64,000 nucleotides of DNA, from positions 2,790,001 through 2,854,000 of the forward strand of contig JBANDB010000008.1 of NCBI GenBank assembly GCA_037576215.1, in the 5' to 3' direction. Below are positions 1 to 13,900 of this stretch, piece after piece. Numbering within the stretch: the first letter of the stretch is position 1; each line of letters opens with the position of its first letter. This stretch comes from Armillaria gallica. Its lineage: Eukaryota > Basidiomycota > Agaricomycetes > Agaricales > Physalacriaceae. The notes beneath the pieces were generated by a model. It saw nothing but the letters and a program-made list of their open reading frames with translations. It had not been told where the DNA came from and made no database searches. A program made the translations under genes and the position numbers.

Positions 1-149
1 AGTATGGCCGGACATATTTGTATCTTGAAATACCTCGTAAATATACACATATACCATCCTCCAATTTTAGTAGAGCAATAATGAGAACCGCCGGAAGGCT
101 TCCGAAAACGGTAACACTCTTTCCTGACGCGTCTTACACTTTCACTTCC

Positions 150-680
150 ATGGAGTATTCACCTCGTTACACCCAGCCATTCACCTTAAACCAGGCAATC
201 CAGCTGGATATTCCTGTGATCACTGAAGGTTGATTCACAACTATGTGCTACTATGGCTTAGCCCATTTTGATCGATGCAGAAATCGCCCGGCTGCAGAAC
301 TCACTCCAGCATCTCCGTGAAACCCAGGAACTTCTTGGGCAATACATCACGGAGAACCCTGACGAGCAAGATGCTGAAATAGAGAAAGCCTTCAAGGAGA
401 ATGAGACTGTCATGTGCGTTGATGTTTTGTGACTGTCAGCCAGATTTGTGGGTTTGACATGCAAACTTTTAGTGGATCGCAGGAGGAGCGCGTAGGCATG
501 TTGAGAATGGCCCTATCTGAGAAGGGAGTGAATCTGGGCAGCCATTACGCCGTATCTCCTTCTAACGGCGTTCCTGCTGAACGCGACACTGTCCAACGGA
601 GCACGGGCGGTCCGGTCACTGGAGATCAGACGAATGAGGTGGTAGCAGAGAGCGACGATGATGGCGGCGTTCATTTGTAA
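150..680 (+). CDS. TMA17: TMA17/ADC17-like proteasome-assembly chaperone
   Basis: Small protein in three exons (introns 216-261 and 414-472). The middle exon encodes a helical stretch beginning ILIDAEIARLQNSLQHL and ending with ENETV; the last exon continues IGSQEERVGML. This pattern (short helix, a second helix ending in an 'ENE' motif, then 'N/Q-ERV') resembles yeast Tma17, a ribosome-associated, stress-induced factor that helps assemble the proteasome base. The C-terminal 50 residues are polar and end in an acidic patch (ESDDDGG). The start at 150 was chosen because it opens in phase with exon 2. The family is small and diverged, so the assignment rests on the helical core only. An alternative is an unrelated short coiled-coil protein. 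Confidence 0.65.
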
Positions 681-794
681 ATAATTATGCCATTACATCC
701 CGATTCCCTCAGAATATAGGCAACGTTACACATATAGATACAGTAACGAAATGTATAAGTACATAAGGTATCATGATCATGAAGGAGCTTGGTT

Positions 795-2278
795 TCAAAA
801 GAGCATGACAGACACAACCTGCGAAGACTCGGTCACCTCCAGAATGATACCATCATAACCATGAACTAAAGGATTTAGTATGGTCACAGAAGCTATTGTA
901 ATCGTGTACTCACGACGGGTCGTTGAACTCGGTAATGTAATGGATTCCTCGTCGTCCGTGCGGTCTAGCAACATCGAAGGCGGAGTTTCATGTGGACTGA
1001 GGAAGTGGCTTATCGTCTCAAACTTGTTGGCATTGTTAGACCAAGTGTGGTAAGCTAATATCGCATTGGGGTTACCCTGTCATAAAAGCGCTTTCGTGGC
1101 GGGGTGTCTGGACCAAGGTTAAACATAGACAGAAACCGAAGATTATTTATGTTCACCGTCTTCGTCATCTTCTGGGGAGCTTTCAATTTCCCAATTGCAT
1201 CTCTTGTAACGTTGAAACAGGGGCGTTCCTGGCTGGACACATAAATGAGCGACTGAAGAAGGTCACAGTCGGTCGACGGACAATATTTGTGTGTAAGACA
1301 ATCTTCTGAACGACGTGGCTCGTACTGGAAATAAGAAAGTCTAGCCCGTGCTGGAAATAGTTGTAGAAATCTGAATTGAAATCAGCATAGACTAAGGTGT
1401 ATAACAGGTGAACATACATCCGGTCTCAGTACCAAGATCAGAGATTTGGTTGCTTGAATGGATAGACATCCGCTCATCTTCCTTGTGGTGTACGCGAAGT
1501 GGCGGCCCGAGTCCAATGCTGAGGTCCTGTGCAGTTGTCTGACCTATCCGGACGTGCAATGTTTTTGAACCTAAAGGATGAAAATGAAGTGTAACACCAT
1601 CCTTTACCTGGCCGCAAGTTCAGAAAGGCAGGCGAGGAAGTCAACTCGGCCTTACTTTCACAACGGCCAAAGCAACATCGCCATCCATGGCAGAGCATTC
1701 CTCTACCTCGTCTAAGGCATCGGCTTGATCTTTGTTCACTTCTTTCTGAGAAATGAACACTCGCTTCACCTCTTGCATCTTATCGTCGGATTGAACTCCT
1801 TTGATTCCTTCTGTCATTCCATCCTCGTCGAAACTAAACCATAGTCCCGGATATCGCAAGTCATCGCCGGGATATGTGGGCCCAAAGAAGCGCCGAACAT
1901 CGACTTTCCGAAGGACTTCCTCTGAGGAGGATATTGATGCATCTTTGTAGCGAAGGGTCAAGGGAGGATTAGGGTCGCGTAGTTTACGTAGACAGATCGT
2001 TCGAAGACGTTGGTGCTTTCCAGAGAACAAGAGATCTAAGTGGGGCCGTAGGTGCAGCACGATTGGCGTTGTAGACGAACTATCAGGGTCGTATTTGATG
2101 TCAACCTGTGGAAAGGTAGTCTGCATTCTCCGAAGCATGTCCAGGATGCTCCATAGCGATGAACCTGTATCCTCAACCCAAGTCAAGGGGGCCATTGCAG
2201 AGAAGAAGAAGACAAACCAATCTCAAAGATACCCAGTCCTATCCCCGGTCGAATATCAATGTCTAGGGCAGCGAACAT
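795..2278 (-). CDS. PHAF1 / UPF0183 family protein
   Basis: Eight exons on the minus strand, joined by seven introns of about 46-53 nt (for example 2165-2217 and 1608-1655). The N-terminus MFAALDIDIRPGIGLGIFEI, the block RRFFGPTYPGDDLRYPGLWF and the later LGPPLRVHHKEDERMSIHS, NYFQHGLDFLI and KIVLHTNIPGTPLFQRYKRC are hallmarks of UPF0183 (human C16orf70/PHAF1, also called MYTHO). Animal members bind phosphoinositide-rich autophagic membranes; the fungal role is inferred only by homology. The protein ends YDGIILEVTESSQVVSVMLF, matching the family's usual C-terminus, so the gene is complete. It diverges from DPB2 across 120 bp. No frame break was needed. Confidence 0.9.
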
Positions 2279-2398
2279 GGTGGTAAGAGGACAGTCCTGA
2301 ATCGCCGTAAAGGGATTAGTGACGCGTAGCACGTGGGGCTGCCGCGTCTGTTTTGCTTCTTACCTTCACGGTCACCTACAGTCAACAGAGCGCGCTCC
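2279..2398. promoter_or_regulatory. shared divergent promoter, PHAF1/DPB2
   Basis: Only 120 bp separate the two start codons, so both transcripts must start inside this stretch or overlap. No clear TATA box is visible. Confidence 0.55.
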
Positions 2399-4601
2399 AT
2401 GTCAGATCCACGACAGAGAGCAATTATCAAGGTGCGTATCCTCATTTTGTATCACAGCTCTGAACTAATGTAGGTTCAAGGTCTTTCGCAAATACAGCAA
2501 TTCGCTTGGACCAGATGCCTTGGACCTGCTCGAGCAGATATTGGACGAGAACGAGATAGACGAGGAAGAGATTGAGTCTTCTATTGACACAATAGCAAGG
2601 AGTACAATAAGCAGGATGGTAAGTCCAGGGCACCATCATTTCCAGCGGTTGTAGTGACGGTCCGGGCATAGATGCGGCAATGAAAGTGGATGTTGAGGTC
2701 CTACGTCGAGTCTACGAATCTTTCCAGGATCAAGACCAAAGATCCGAGGCGGACGTCGATACCATTGATCCAGAAGGGCATCTTTTTGTCATTGATGCAT
2801 TTGAGATGCCGTTGTGGCACTGGTCTGTGGAGAGAGGAACCTTTGAGCGGTGCGCGTCTTGCACAAATTTCTGACTTTCTACCAACGAAAACTGTAGAGT
2901 AAATACACCTCTGACTGTGTCGGCGTCGCCTGAATCACGCGTTTCGGCTGTACGAGACCGCCTACATATCATCAAGCAATGTGTCCTTCGCAACGAGCAT
3001 TTCGCGCCATCGACATTGCCTTCGGGAGATCGCGACCGGTTGGTCACGGTATGTTATCGTTTACATCTGAAGACGTGTCCATAATTCATGGAATCCGTTT
3101 GGTGCAGCTTAAATCAACAAAACAATTGCTCGGACGAGCAGGGGAACGGTTTTTGATACTAGGGATGCTCACACATTCCAAGGAAGGGAAGCTGTGTATA
3201 GAAGACGCAGATGGCTCAGTTGAGCTGGACTTTTCGAAGTTGGTAAGTCCAGTCTTTTATTACTCGATTGCCTTACAGACCGAGAAACGGAAGACCTTGA
3301 CAGGACGAGCCCGGTGAAGGCTTATTCACCGAAGGTTGCTTTGCTCTCGTTGAAGGTGAATACACGGAAGACGCGACTTTGGAGATTATTGCTATCGGTC
3401 AACCTCCTTGTGAACCCCGTGAAATGGCTAGGTCTGCTCTCTCGTCCATCGTTTATAACCTCATTAATTGCCGAAAACTCAGATCAATATATGGACATAT
3501 TGATTTTATGGGAAAAGGTGCTACATCCTTTCTTGAAGATGTAAGTCACGCTTTGATTCGGTATAATCACATCTCGACGTTTCTCCTCAGGGCCAGTTTG
3601 CTATTCGTATCAGGGATGAGTTGCCGGATCTCCATTTTTTCTTTCTGTCAGATGTGTGGTTGGATCATCCGCAGACTCTTCCTGGACTACAGAAGATGTT
3701 CGACAACTGCATAGAGAATAACTTCATCCCAAAAGTTATCGTCCTTTGCGGGAATTTTAGCAGTCAGTCCATCTCCCATGGTAATAGCCGCGACATACAG
3801 CGATATCAAGGTAGCTTCCTATCTGTTCTATGTGTTTGTCCCTGACGCTTTTTTAGACAATTTTGATGCATTGGCTGATTTGATTGCTTCCTACCCTTCG
3901 ATGACGAGGACTACACACTTTGTGTTCGTTCCAGGTCCTCGAGATATAACCGGGAATTCCGTGTTGCCCAGAAGACCCCTGGTTTCCTCCTTTGTTTCAC
4001 GGCTCAAATCTAAGATTCCAAAAGTCCACTTCGCCACCAACCCTTGTAGAATCAAGTTTTTCAACCAGGAAATCGTAATCTTTAGAGAAGATTGCATGTC
4101 GAAGATGTTGAGAAACGTTGTCGGTGTTAAACCAGATGCGCGTAGTGACGATTTAAAACGATTCGTAAGTTCTGACCAATTTATGCTGTAGGGTATTTTG
4201 CTCATGAAGCGGCGTAGCTGGTTCAATCCATCTTGGACCAAGGACACCTTAGCCCACTCATTAACAATGTACAGCCAATCCTATCCGACTTTGATCATTC
4301 TTTGCGACTGTATCCTCTCCCCACTGCGGTACCGGTTTTTTGGTTATTCTTTGAACGCGTGTTGATGGCAGTCTCGTGCAGCTCATTCTCGCAGACAAGT
4401 ACGACAGGTACAAGGTAACATACACCGGATGTCACGTCTTCAACCCGGGCAGCTTTGTCGGCAACTCATTCGTATTTTCAACATATAAACCGGCCGAAAT
4501 GAATTCGGAAGAGTGGTAAGACTATCTCCAATTTTCCTCGGTCAGTCTTTTGACCCCAATACAGCGTTCTGGATCTGGAACAAGAAGAAGGAATGAACTA
4601 A
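2399..4601 (+). CDS. DPB2: DNA polymerase epsilon subunit B
   Basis: Multi-exon gene for the second-largest subunit of the leading-strand replicase, which links polymerase epsilon to the CMG helicase. Exon 1 encodes [11 protein letters not shown], spliced (intron 2432-2480) to [19 protein letters not shown], the N-terminal helical domain. Then come an OB-like region ([20 protein letters not shown]) and the inactive calcineurin-like phosphoesterase domain ([31 protein letters not shown]). The C-terminus is typical: [39 protein letters not shown]. Exon 2 (2481-2618) is 138 nt and leaves phase 0, but exon 3 (from 2672) needs phase 1. The expected AKEYNKQD appears only if one base is added near 2592. 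A sequencing deletion is the likeliest cause, since the rest of the gene is intact. Confidence 0.93.
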
Positions 4602-4941
4602 CATCTATAATACTATTCGTTGCCACTTGCAACTGCGTAGAATACTGTGTTAATGACAATCACGAACCATGAAATTATTTAATTTTGAAAGCGGCCGTCG
4701 GCAACTAGAAATATTGCCGGCATCCTGAATTGGCCCACCTTGCCCTACCTTGGCATTCACCACCATGTTGTCAGCACCATAATATCGACAGTACCCTCGG
4801 AACAATCTACGCATCGTCTGTCACCATTCTTCGTTTCTGTATACCCACCCCATACTTTCGTCCCAACTTAACATCATTGTCAACGGCCCACGATACTCGT
4901 CAGTACTACTTGGCATCTGTCCTGTCATCTTCACAACGCTA
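4602..4941. other. intergenic region before FMP27
   Basis: 340 bp between the DPB2 stop and the FMP27 start. No reading frame, RNA gene or repeat was recognised. It presumably holds the DPB2 terminator and FMP27 promoter. Confidence 0.5.
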
Positions 4942-7900
4942 ATGCGATGGCAGATTATGTCAATTTCTAGCGTCTTCGGCCCTGTCTCTTCACTGCTATC
5001 GATGCTGCTACTGAAAACACCAGAGGGAAGTGGCATCTGGGTCATCATGCTGCTATGGGTCGCGCGATTCATGACATTTGGTCTACTTTTGCGAACGTAC
5101 ATCATACCGTGGACATTGGCGCGTATGTCCAGGCATGTACGAGTTCGAAGCATTAGCCTGCGATCCATCCGAGGATTGTATCTCCGTCGTGGCCGCCAAA
5201 CCATCCGTATAGAACGCATCAGCTATGTTTGGTACGGTTTCGAGATAGGCATAACGATCAAAGTGGAGGGGCTTAATGTCGAAGTCTACCAGCATGACAG
5301 GACCCCAGCACCGCGACAGTCTCATCGGAGGTCTGCTACCGTGGAGACCATTTCACATGTTCGGCGGCAGTTTTGGAATGGATTATCTGCATTGTATGCG
5401 ATATTGGATCCTCTCGTCCGACCAGTCATACGTGCTTGCGTCATGTCCTGTCTCGGGGTATTTGTTCGTTGGCTACCGAGCATCACGCAACAAGTTACCC
5501 TAGAATTTCAACCCGCGACACTGATATTCCCCAATGCCGGTAACGCGAAGGTCTCCGCGGAAACAGTTTATGTGCACACGAACCTCAAAATCGCCAATAT
5601 TAGGAGGGACAACCACGAGAAAGAGTACCCCACTGCATCTCGCGATAGAATAGCTCGACTAGTCAAACCTTTGCAGGCGTCATATAGCGTGTCTGCTTGG
5701 AAACACCGGCTCGGCAACAGTTTTCGTAGGTCCTGGAATCGAGTCGTTGAGCAGACCCAAGGTCATGCTATACTTTCGGTGCACCTCACAAATATCACTG
5801 GATCGATACCTGTTCGAACTTCAACCACAGGTATTTCTGTCCAACTTTTGGTTGAACAGTGTACGGGCTAACGGGCTCCGTTCACAGATGTTACGGAAGG
5901 TGAATTTCTGAGTTTTCCGGGTCTCGTCGATCTTTCCACCACCTTGTCTTTTGATCCCCAAAGCTGGACCATCGTCACCCACAGCTCGAATACGACGCTC
6001 AATGTTCGACAGTGTGTTATTGAAATGGACCGTCTTCGATCTTTGTTCGAAGTCATTCAGGCGAAGAAAGAATCTCATACATCCCCGCTCTCATCCTCTT
6101 ACCTGTTCCCGCCCGGGTCACAGCCGGCATCTCCTCTCTCCTCTGCAGCTTCGGCGTCAGATTCCGCTCCATCTATCTTTTCTGATACGCCCACATCTCC
6201 ATTCATGAAAGCGTTCTCAGTAAGGTTGTGTGTCATCTCCTTTAAATGCACGCTCACACTCCTTGAGCAGAGAGCATCAATGTTACGTCGACGCTATCTC
6301 TATCCTCAATGCATGAAGCTGAGGGAGACCAAAAACCCGGTAATTCCTTTTCTATGCTCCGATCGTCGGATATTCATTGACTCACAGGCCGTCATCGCAT
6401 TTCTCTGCTCGTTCACCGCCAACATTTCGGGCGTTACCCTAAATAATCGCAATCGAAGTGAGAACGAAAATTACAAGATGAACTTCCAAGGCATATCTTT
6501 CTCTGTTGCACTGAGCAATCCTCTGTCGAATCCGTTACACCGCCAGTGGCTTGGAAAATCTGTTAAGAGCGATGTTTTCGATGCGGATGTTTACTCTCTT
6601 TCCTTCCACGTCGAGAGTGTCAAACTTGACCGCTATACAACACGGCATTATCTCCGGATTCTTGTTGCGGATTCTATTGATGTTCGTGCGCTTGTTTCCC
6701 AGTTCCCGTCGCCTTGGCTGGCTTCTACGCCCTTCATTGGCGGAGATCCAAACGGACCGCTCCTTGTGATAACTCTGAATATTGGCGGGATACAAGTCAC
6801 CGAACGCGCTGATGTGTTGGCTACACTGTTTTCTACATGGACTCCACCACCACGTCCCTTCAAATCGACCTCCGCATCACCAGCTACAGTTGGCATGCCT
6901 CGTTTTATGTTTGAAGCCAGCTGTGGAATAATTAGTGCGCGGCTCCTCTATCAAAATGAGGAAACCGGACATCCAAAGCAGTGGAATTGCGCACGGATGG
7001 CTTTTCAGTAGCTTGCACCTCTCTCTACACTCCTATTCCCATGACTTCAGTTCCACAGGAAGATTTCGACACCTTACCTCTTTCCATGGCCTTCACGTTT
7101 AACGCCACACTTCAGCCCGTTTTCATACGAATTCGGCCTCGGCACTCCCAAAACTCACATATTCGTCTGCCTAGCTTGACAACCTCAGATGGTGATTTTT
7201 GTGAGGATCCCGTCTTCCTTTCTGTGGAATCATTCTACTTGAGTGGTGGAGGGACACTGCTTGGTGTCATCAATGATGACACAAGGGACATAGCCACCAT
7301 GAACTTGTCTACTCTAAAATTTGACCTTGCTTTCTTCACAGAGGCAGTAGTCGCGGAGTTGTGGCATTTATCCGTCCAGGATGCTATCAGCCATTTGATC
7401 ACACTCTTTCCGAAATCAGCCAAACGAGATGCAGGTCCTTCACGATCTCCTCTACACCGTCTGCCACCCGGAATCAACGCGTCCCTGTTTATAGGGCGAT
7501 CGATCCTATTTGTAACGTCTCCCGATATCAATCCAGACGATACAATGGAATTATCTCGTGGAATTGCATGCCGAGCAGAGCGTACTGTACTACAGCTTCG
7601 TTGCAATCGGCACCATGCTGCATGCCACCCCACAGATGCTGCAATGTCAGAAAGGAGGAACAAGCTGTATCTGCCGGAAAGGACCATCGCTCAGACTGTA
7701 CTGGACACTGAAGCACCCGACGGGCTAGAGGGGGGCATATCCGGTTTCATATGCTTTCAGGTTGGGGATTTAAGTCTCCGTGACGCGTTGGCCACCCAAT
7801 ATGTCGCCGACGATCCATTCATGGCGGAACGAGACCACCCGACACTCTCTTCACGAAAGCTGTTCAACACTCGCCTCCTAACAGAAGTGTCTTGGTCCAG

Positions 7901-10900
7901 TGACTGCGACCGTAATGCAATTCACAATCTCCACGTATATCTCCATGTTCCCGACACGAAGATTACCTTCTCCCTATCTCATGCTTATCACATACTCCTC
8001 GCCAACCGATGTCTGGCTCTCTTGAACAACAGACCTACGGCTTCTTCCTATCGAGCTCCTCACCGTACCTCAAAGGCCATGCCTTCCATCAGAGTCCGTA
8101 TTGCCCTTGACACAGTTCAATTGTCGTGCGAGCTTCCCCATGAGCGAATCACCCTTCGGCTTGACTCGATTACGGCTACTCTGTCCCCCCAAGTTCAGTC
8201 TGAGATAAAATTTGAACGTTTAGTTGCTTGGGTGCATCTCTCGTCCCCGGCGAATCGTTGGCAGGAAGATGAAGGCGGAAAGTGGAAAGAGATCGTGTAC
8301 CTTCGGGGTTGGCGCGTGTGGGATTCATCTACTGCTATGCTGACCTCTGTTCACATGGAGGGACAATCGGCTCGCTTCAGACTTCCCTATGGATACGTCT
8401 TCAGCAATTTGGTTCAAGATGCAACTGTTTCCCTGAAGGCGCTGAAGCATCTATACCATATGACTGACCGCGGTTCATACAGCGAGATGCCTACTCCGGA
8501 GGCCGAAGGTCCAAAGCGCATGCCGCATATGACTTTGACCGTCGCGTCTTTCAGTGTAGAGATCGCTGATGATCCATTCGAAGGGCGGTTGAATTTAGCC
8601 TGGAGAGCCGGACTTGAGGCTGCTAAAGTTCGCGTGGACCGAGAGCAAGCCTACGAGGACAAGGTAGCAACCATTATTAACGCCGATGTCACTCAAGGCG
8701 GATCTCCTGCTGAGCTTCGAGCAGAGTATCTATTTTCGTCGAAGCACTCTGTGTCAATCGAAGATGCACGACAACGACTCTATAAGGTCCATTCAATGGA
8801 TTGGAGCTCACGACTTGGCTATGTCCAGAATGATCAAATTAGGAATGAAGATGCTGTGAAGAACGAATTTCATTCCTCATTTCAATCAACAAGTAGGAGT
8901 CGAAATATCGTTGACGTTTCTCCCGACGATTCATGCACGCCACTGTTTCGCGCTTTGATCAGAAATATATCACTGTCTACTTCGCCGCCTTCATTTCCCG
9001 CCAATTCACTTCCGGAATATTTGCATGAGCAAGGCAGTCTTCCTCAGAACACTGAGTTCACCTTGTTACTTCCATTCCACCTGAATTTCACTCTCTCGTC
9101 GCTGAGGATGACAATCAGAGACTATGCGTTGCCGTTATTCGACCTTCCGCCTCATGAAGGCCCCGATCAGACAGCTTTGACTTTCGATACCGATCTTGTT
9201 ATCGCAGAAGAATTGGCCGGGGGCGCTTCCGTTGACTGGGTACTGTGTCCGGTATCCTATGCTCACGATGGCATCTATGGTGCTGCGCCGCTTTCCATTT
9301 CCGTTCCCAAGACAATCATGCCCGTGAAGAGCTACGCCAACCCAGAAATCCTAGTGTCCACGCCTCACGCGACACTTTTTTCTTGGGGTATGAGTTATGG
9401 ACCCGCGACTCAAGATCTGATGAGGGTTTTAGACACCATCACTAGCACACCCCGCGATTCTTCTCCAGGTTTAGGTTTTTGGGACAAGGTCAGTAACCTC
9501 AGGTTGCGCCTTGACGCCACTTAAGACTTCCCATAGTTGAGGCTCATATTTCATTGGAGCGTAAGAACGTCGTTCAAGGGCGAAGTACGATTTCATATGA
9601 AAGGTTTGACCAGGTTTCCGCTGTGAAGATATGGCACTCAATATCAAATAGGGCTTCGAGATCCTCACGAGATACTTGGGAAGGGCGCAGGTTTCGCCCT
9701 ATCTTGGCAGGGCAATGCTAAGCTTTTGATTGGGCGTCATAATGACGACAAAGAACTCGTACAAGTTATAAGTGATTCTATGATGATTGTTATACCGAAG
9801 TGAGAATCATTCTCCCTGTGACCTAATTTGTTGCTTATCAGTGCTAGCTTTCATCGGAGCGATTCTGGCTCACTCGCCTTCGTCCCTGAATCTCGGCCGT
9901 TCAAAAAGATCTGCGCAAAAGTTCTCTCTGGTGTCCGCTTTGGTGTTGGTTTTGTGCTTGAACGTTCCTGTGGGTTTGAATGCCGACATTGCACTGGCTC
10001 CGCCTTCCATCGGAAATGCAGCTTCTTCGATTTCAAACCTCACTACAGTGTTAAACTGGAGAAAAAGAAGACAACGCCTGAAATCAAGGTCAGCGAGGCT
10101 TGGTAACGATAATCAATCACAGTTCTGATAATGTTCCTAGGGACCAGACGATTCGTATAACGGGTTCCGGTCTGATTTCATTCACCTGTCGGTTTCTTTG
10201 ACTTCGTCAGTAAGAAGTACAAAGACTGGAGACCATGACACGAGTGGTCTATACCTCACACCCAAAGCTTTTGCCCATTTCTGGTCATGGTGGTCTTTGT
10301 TCGACGCTGTCATGTCTCTACCAATTCGCCAGGGTTCTTATTATCCAAAGCGTACAATATCTCCCAAGTTTGGACGGCATATCGCTACTCTGAAGTATCG
10401 CGTATCAATCCGTCAGCTGTCTATCATGCATGGTTACATAGATAACGGCAGAGAAAGTGAGAATACCTCTATTTTTTCCTGGTCGGACTCTCAACTTGGA
10501 TCAGCTTGGGCAGATGGAGTCACTCCTTGGGTTGGTGTAAAAGGCAAGATCGATGAATTTCAAGTCGATATGCATCAACGGGACCAAGAAACTGTTGTTC
10601 CGGGTTTGGGACCTCACTCTACCAAGGTCTTACGAAGGAAGCCTTTCTATGCCGCAGAGGTTGTTCTGAAAGGCTTAGATCTTCGCGCCATTCTTGGAAT
10701 CTTTGCTGACCCCAAGAAGCAATTAATTCCGGTCAATGCCCCTCAAAATGGTAGCAACTACAGAACAAGGAACGACTATCCCACAACACCTATACCTTCC
10801 GCTTGGTATGATCCGGATGATTTTGTAGAAACCGATTGGTCGTCATCACTTGACCCGACTTTCCATGTCTTACCAGTCGTCGCGTGCTCACATTTCATGT

Positions 10901-13900
10901 TCTTCAAACGTAACGATGCTCTTGTCGAGAATCCGTCAGAGACCAGCAAATTTGGCAATGAGGACAGTCATGTTTGCCTGCTCGGAAAGGAACCTTGTAC
11001 GTATATGTCTCGTTCTTATTTCTTTTTTGCTGTTCATTCCGACTTTTTTATATTATAGCTGTGCCTGAGGTCCAAGCTGCTCTGACTTCGTTACGAATCG
11101 AGGAGCTCAAAGGTCTCATGCGAAGGGATAGCGTTAACCAGGTAAGTCAGACAGGATGACTTGTGAGTTCACCGCCGATAGATTCTCATTACTATGTTAT
11201 CCAGGACAAATCTTTCGGCAAGAAAGTCTTCCTGCTGGAGAAATATATATCTCGCCTTCACGAGCCTTATATCAATCCTGACAGAAAAGATGCCAGCTCC
11301 CATTATCAGATGCCATCTGACAGTGTTTCGCCTGACGAATGGGCCGAGTTCGATAATGTTTACCAGATACATTGTCCAAAGTTCTTCATGGATGCCGCCG
11401 TTCGTGACGTGGGTCCACCTTTTTTTATATTATACTTGTTTTGTTCAACTCCCACCAGATCATGATGCAGTATTATTACTGTTCTCGTGATCGCAAAGGT
11501 TTGGAGTACCATATGGCGTCTCGGTAAGCAGTTCGTCTATATGGCATTAGATTGTTCTCATTAATCCTAGTGCCGTGAAATTTGTCCGAGACCAAGCAAA
11601 TGAGTTATTGAGATCACAGCCTCCGAGTGCCGCTGAATCGCCTCCCAAGAACGCAGCCCATGCTGCCGCGAGCGCACTAAAGCACATGTTCGTTCGCGAT
11701 GACTCTGACTCTGAGGACTCCACGGAGTACATCGTTGATTCTGGTTCCTCGTCTTCAATTCTAGACCCTTTGCATGGCTGGTCCGATGACGTGTCTTTGA
11801 AAAAAGGCCATTGCTGTCTTCTTCTAAAGCCGCAGGTCGTACTACAAAATAGGGAGAAACCACAAGAGACGTGCGTGGTAGCCGCCTTGCAAGCCAAACT
11901 GCAGTCATTTACCATCATGGATGATTCAAACGCCAAAGATCCTATCAGCGGCAAAGTCATGTCCAGGTAGCATCCCACGATCCCGTCCGTCGTGTTTACT
12001 GACTCAAATCCAAGGACATATGCCGTTCTGTCCGGCATGCAAACATTTGCTCCTACGGCTAGATTGAGTGGTGATGGCTCTGTTCCCTTGGAAGTCCTCA
12101 TCGATTTTCGATGCGAGAGTGACGAATTCGATCGTCTAGTACCCCAGACCGACGCCACCTTCCATTATGACAAATTCAACCGACTCCGACTGCGAAATAA
12201 TGTTACATCCGTGGTCACCAAATCCTCTACGAAACGCTCAAGTATGGGGCATACACACTTGCAGGACCAGACAGTAGGTTCAATAAAAACATAGTCATCG
12301 CCGGGCATATTTATTGAGCATATGTCTAGGACCTCATCAAAGTCATTACACCAAGATTCACCGTGTCAGCTAGTGACCAGCACTTTAAGACTATTTCCAA
12401 CATTGTGACGAAGCTTTTACTCTTCTCCGATGCAACCCACAAGACCCGCGTTGACAGACTGGAGACTTTGTTATTCACATATGACTTCACGGATTATGCT
12501 TCCGCCTGCAGGGTGATCACCGATCTTCAGGGTCGACTGCGAAAGTCAATAGAGGTGGAAGAATTGGCAGTGCACACGCAGCAGATTCAGACTCAAGAGG
12601 ATGAAATCGAGCTATTGAAGCTCAAGGCCCACATCTACCTGTTGGGAGACGAGCTCAACTTCATATTCGATGCTATCAAACAGGCTCAAGACCGGTTCGA
12701 CGACCAAACAGATCGAAAATCGGCACTTCTGTTGAACGCCTCTTCCTCTGAGATATCTTGGAATATGATGGACGAACAGCAAGAACTTTTGGCTAAGCAT
12801 GTTGTACAAGACATCGATTACTATTGGCTTAGTAGGCAGGACAGTTCTACTTACAACGACCTTGCGATCGGTAGCTTACAAGCGTTTGATGGGTCTAAAG
12901 ACGCTGTGTGGACAGAGATTCTCTCCAAATACAACGAGCCACCCAATCACCCTCTCCTCAAGGTTTATCTCTTTTGACTCTGATTCTACATGGTTCTGAC
13001 TTCTTTATAGCGCGGACTTTTCCTTGTAGCAAAATGGTCCGTTCTTCCGCCGGTCGGAGGAATAAGCATCTATGAATTTTTCGAGCTTAATCTGCATCCC
13101 ATGCGTCTGCAGATCGATGCTCGGGTTGGCCGTCGTATCATGGAGTACTTGTGGCCTGGGCGAAGAGATCGAAAGAAAGCTATCCAAGATAGTCCTTCTG
13201 AGCCCTCTCCAGATCCTTTGAAGAGATCCTTCCCACCTTCCAGGGCTTCCCTCGATGCAACTAGGAAAACGCATTCACGGCAATCTTCTGACTCTAATAC
13301 ATCTCGACTTGTACCACCGATGGCGTTAAGAAGGCTCGGCACATCGCGATCTTTTTCGAATCTCAGAGACTCTCCGTCACCTGCAAGATCACTGCCACGA
13401 ACACGTTCCTCCGAGGCTTTGGGGCAACGCGAGAGCTCAACTGATCATATTGAACCACGTAAACTACGCAGGGGAGATAGCAGGCATGACTCTGGTCCTG
13501 TACCACGGCGAGGCGATGCAGCAGAGATGAGGACGCGATCTTCTCAAAAGACATTCGTGTTGGTTAAGATTTCAAGGCAAGTATTTTGTGCGACAATTAT
13601 AATCAAATCTAATTGTATCTTTTAGCCTACACCTCCTCCTGAGTATTATGAAAGAGGAATCTTTCGTTTGTCGCGATGCTCGCATCACAACTAGAGACCT
13701 GGAGTATAGGAATCAAACGTGGAGTGTAAGTGGCTCAGGATCATCAACTGTTGCTATGTCTCACAAGCCCCATAGTTTGAAGAGCTCGTCGATCAGCTCA
13801 TCCCGTCTGATACAAGCTGGAAAGGTTGGATCAAGATGGCATTCCATCAGCCTCTGGTCCCTGTACTTCCAGTTGCTCGGGAAATATTTTCTAAAACAAA

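Noticed and set aside
4821..5325. Minus-strand frames over the FMP27 start
   Set aside because: Shadows of the conserved FMP27 N-terminus; low-complexity Arg/Met composition.
7235..7716. 150-codon minus-strand frame
   Set aside because: Lies wholly inside the FMP27 coding region and has no recognisable features.
11547..12158. 203-codon frame on the minus strand
   Set aside because: Antisense to conserved FMP27 exons; no family motif and no partner exons.
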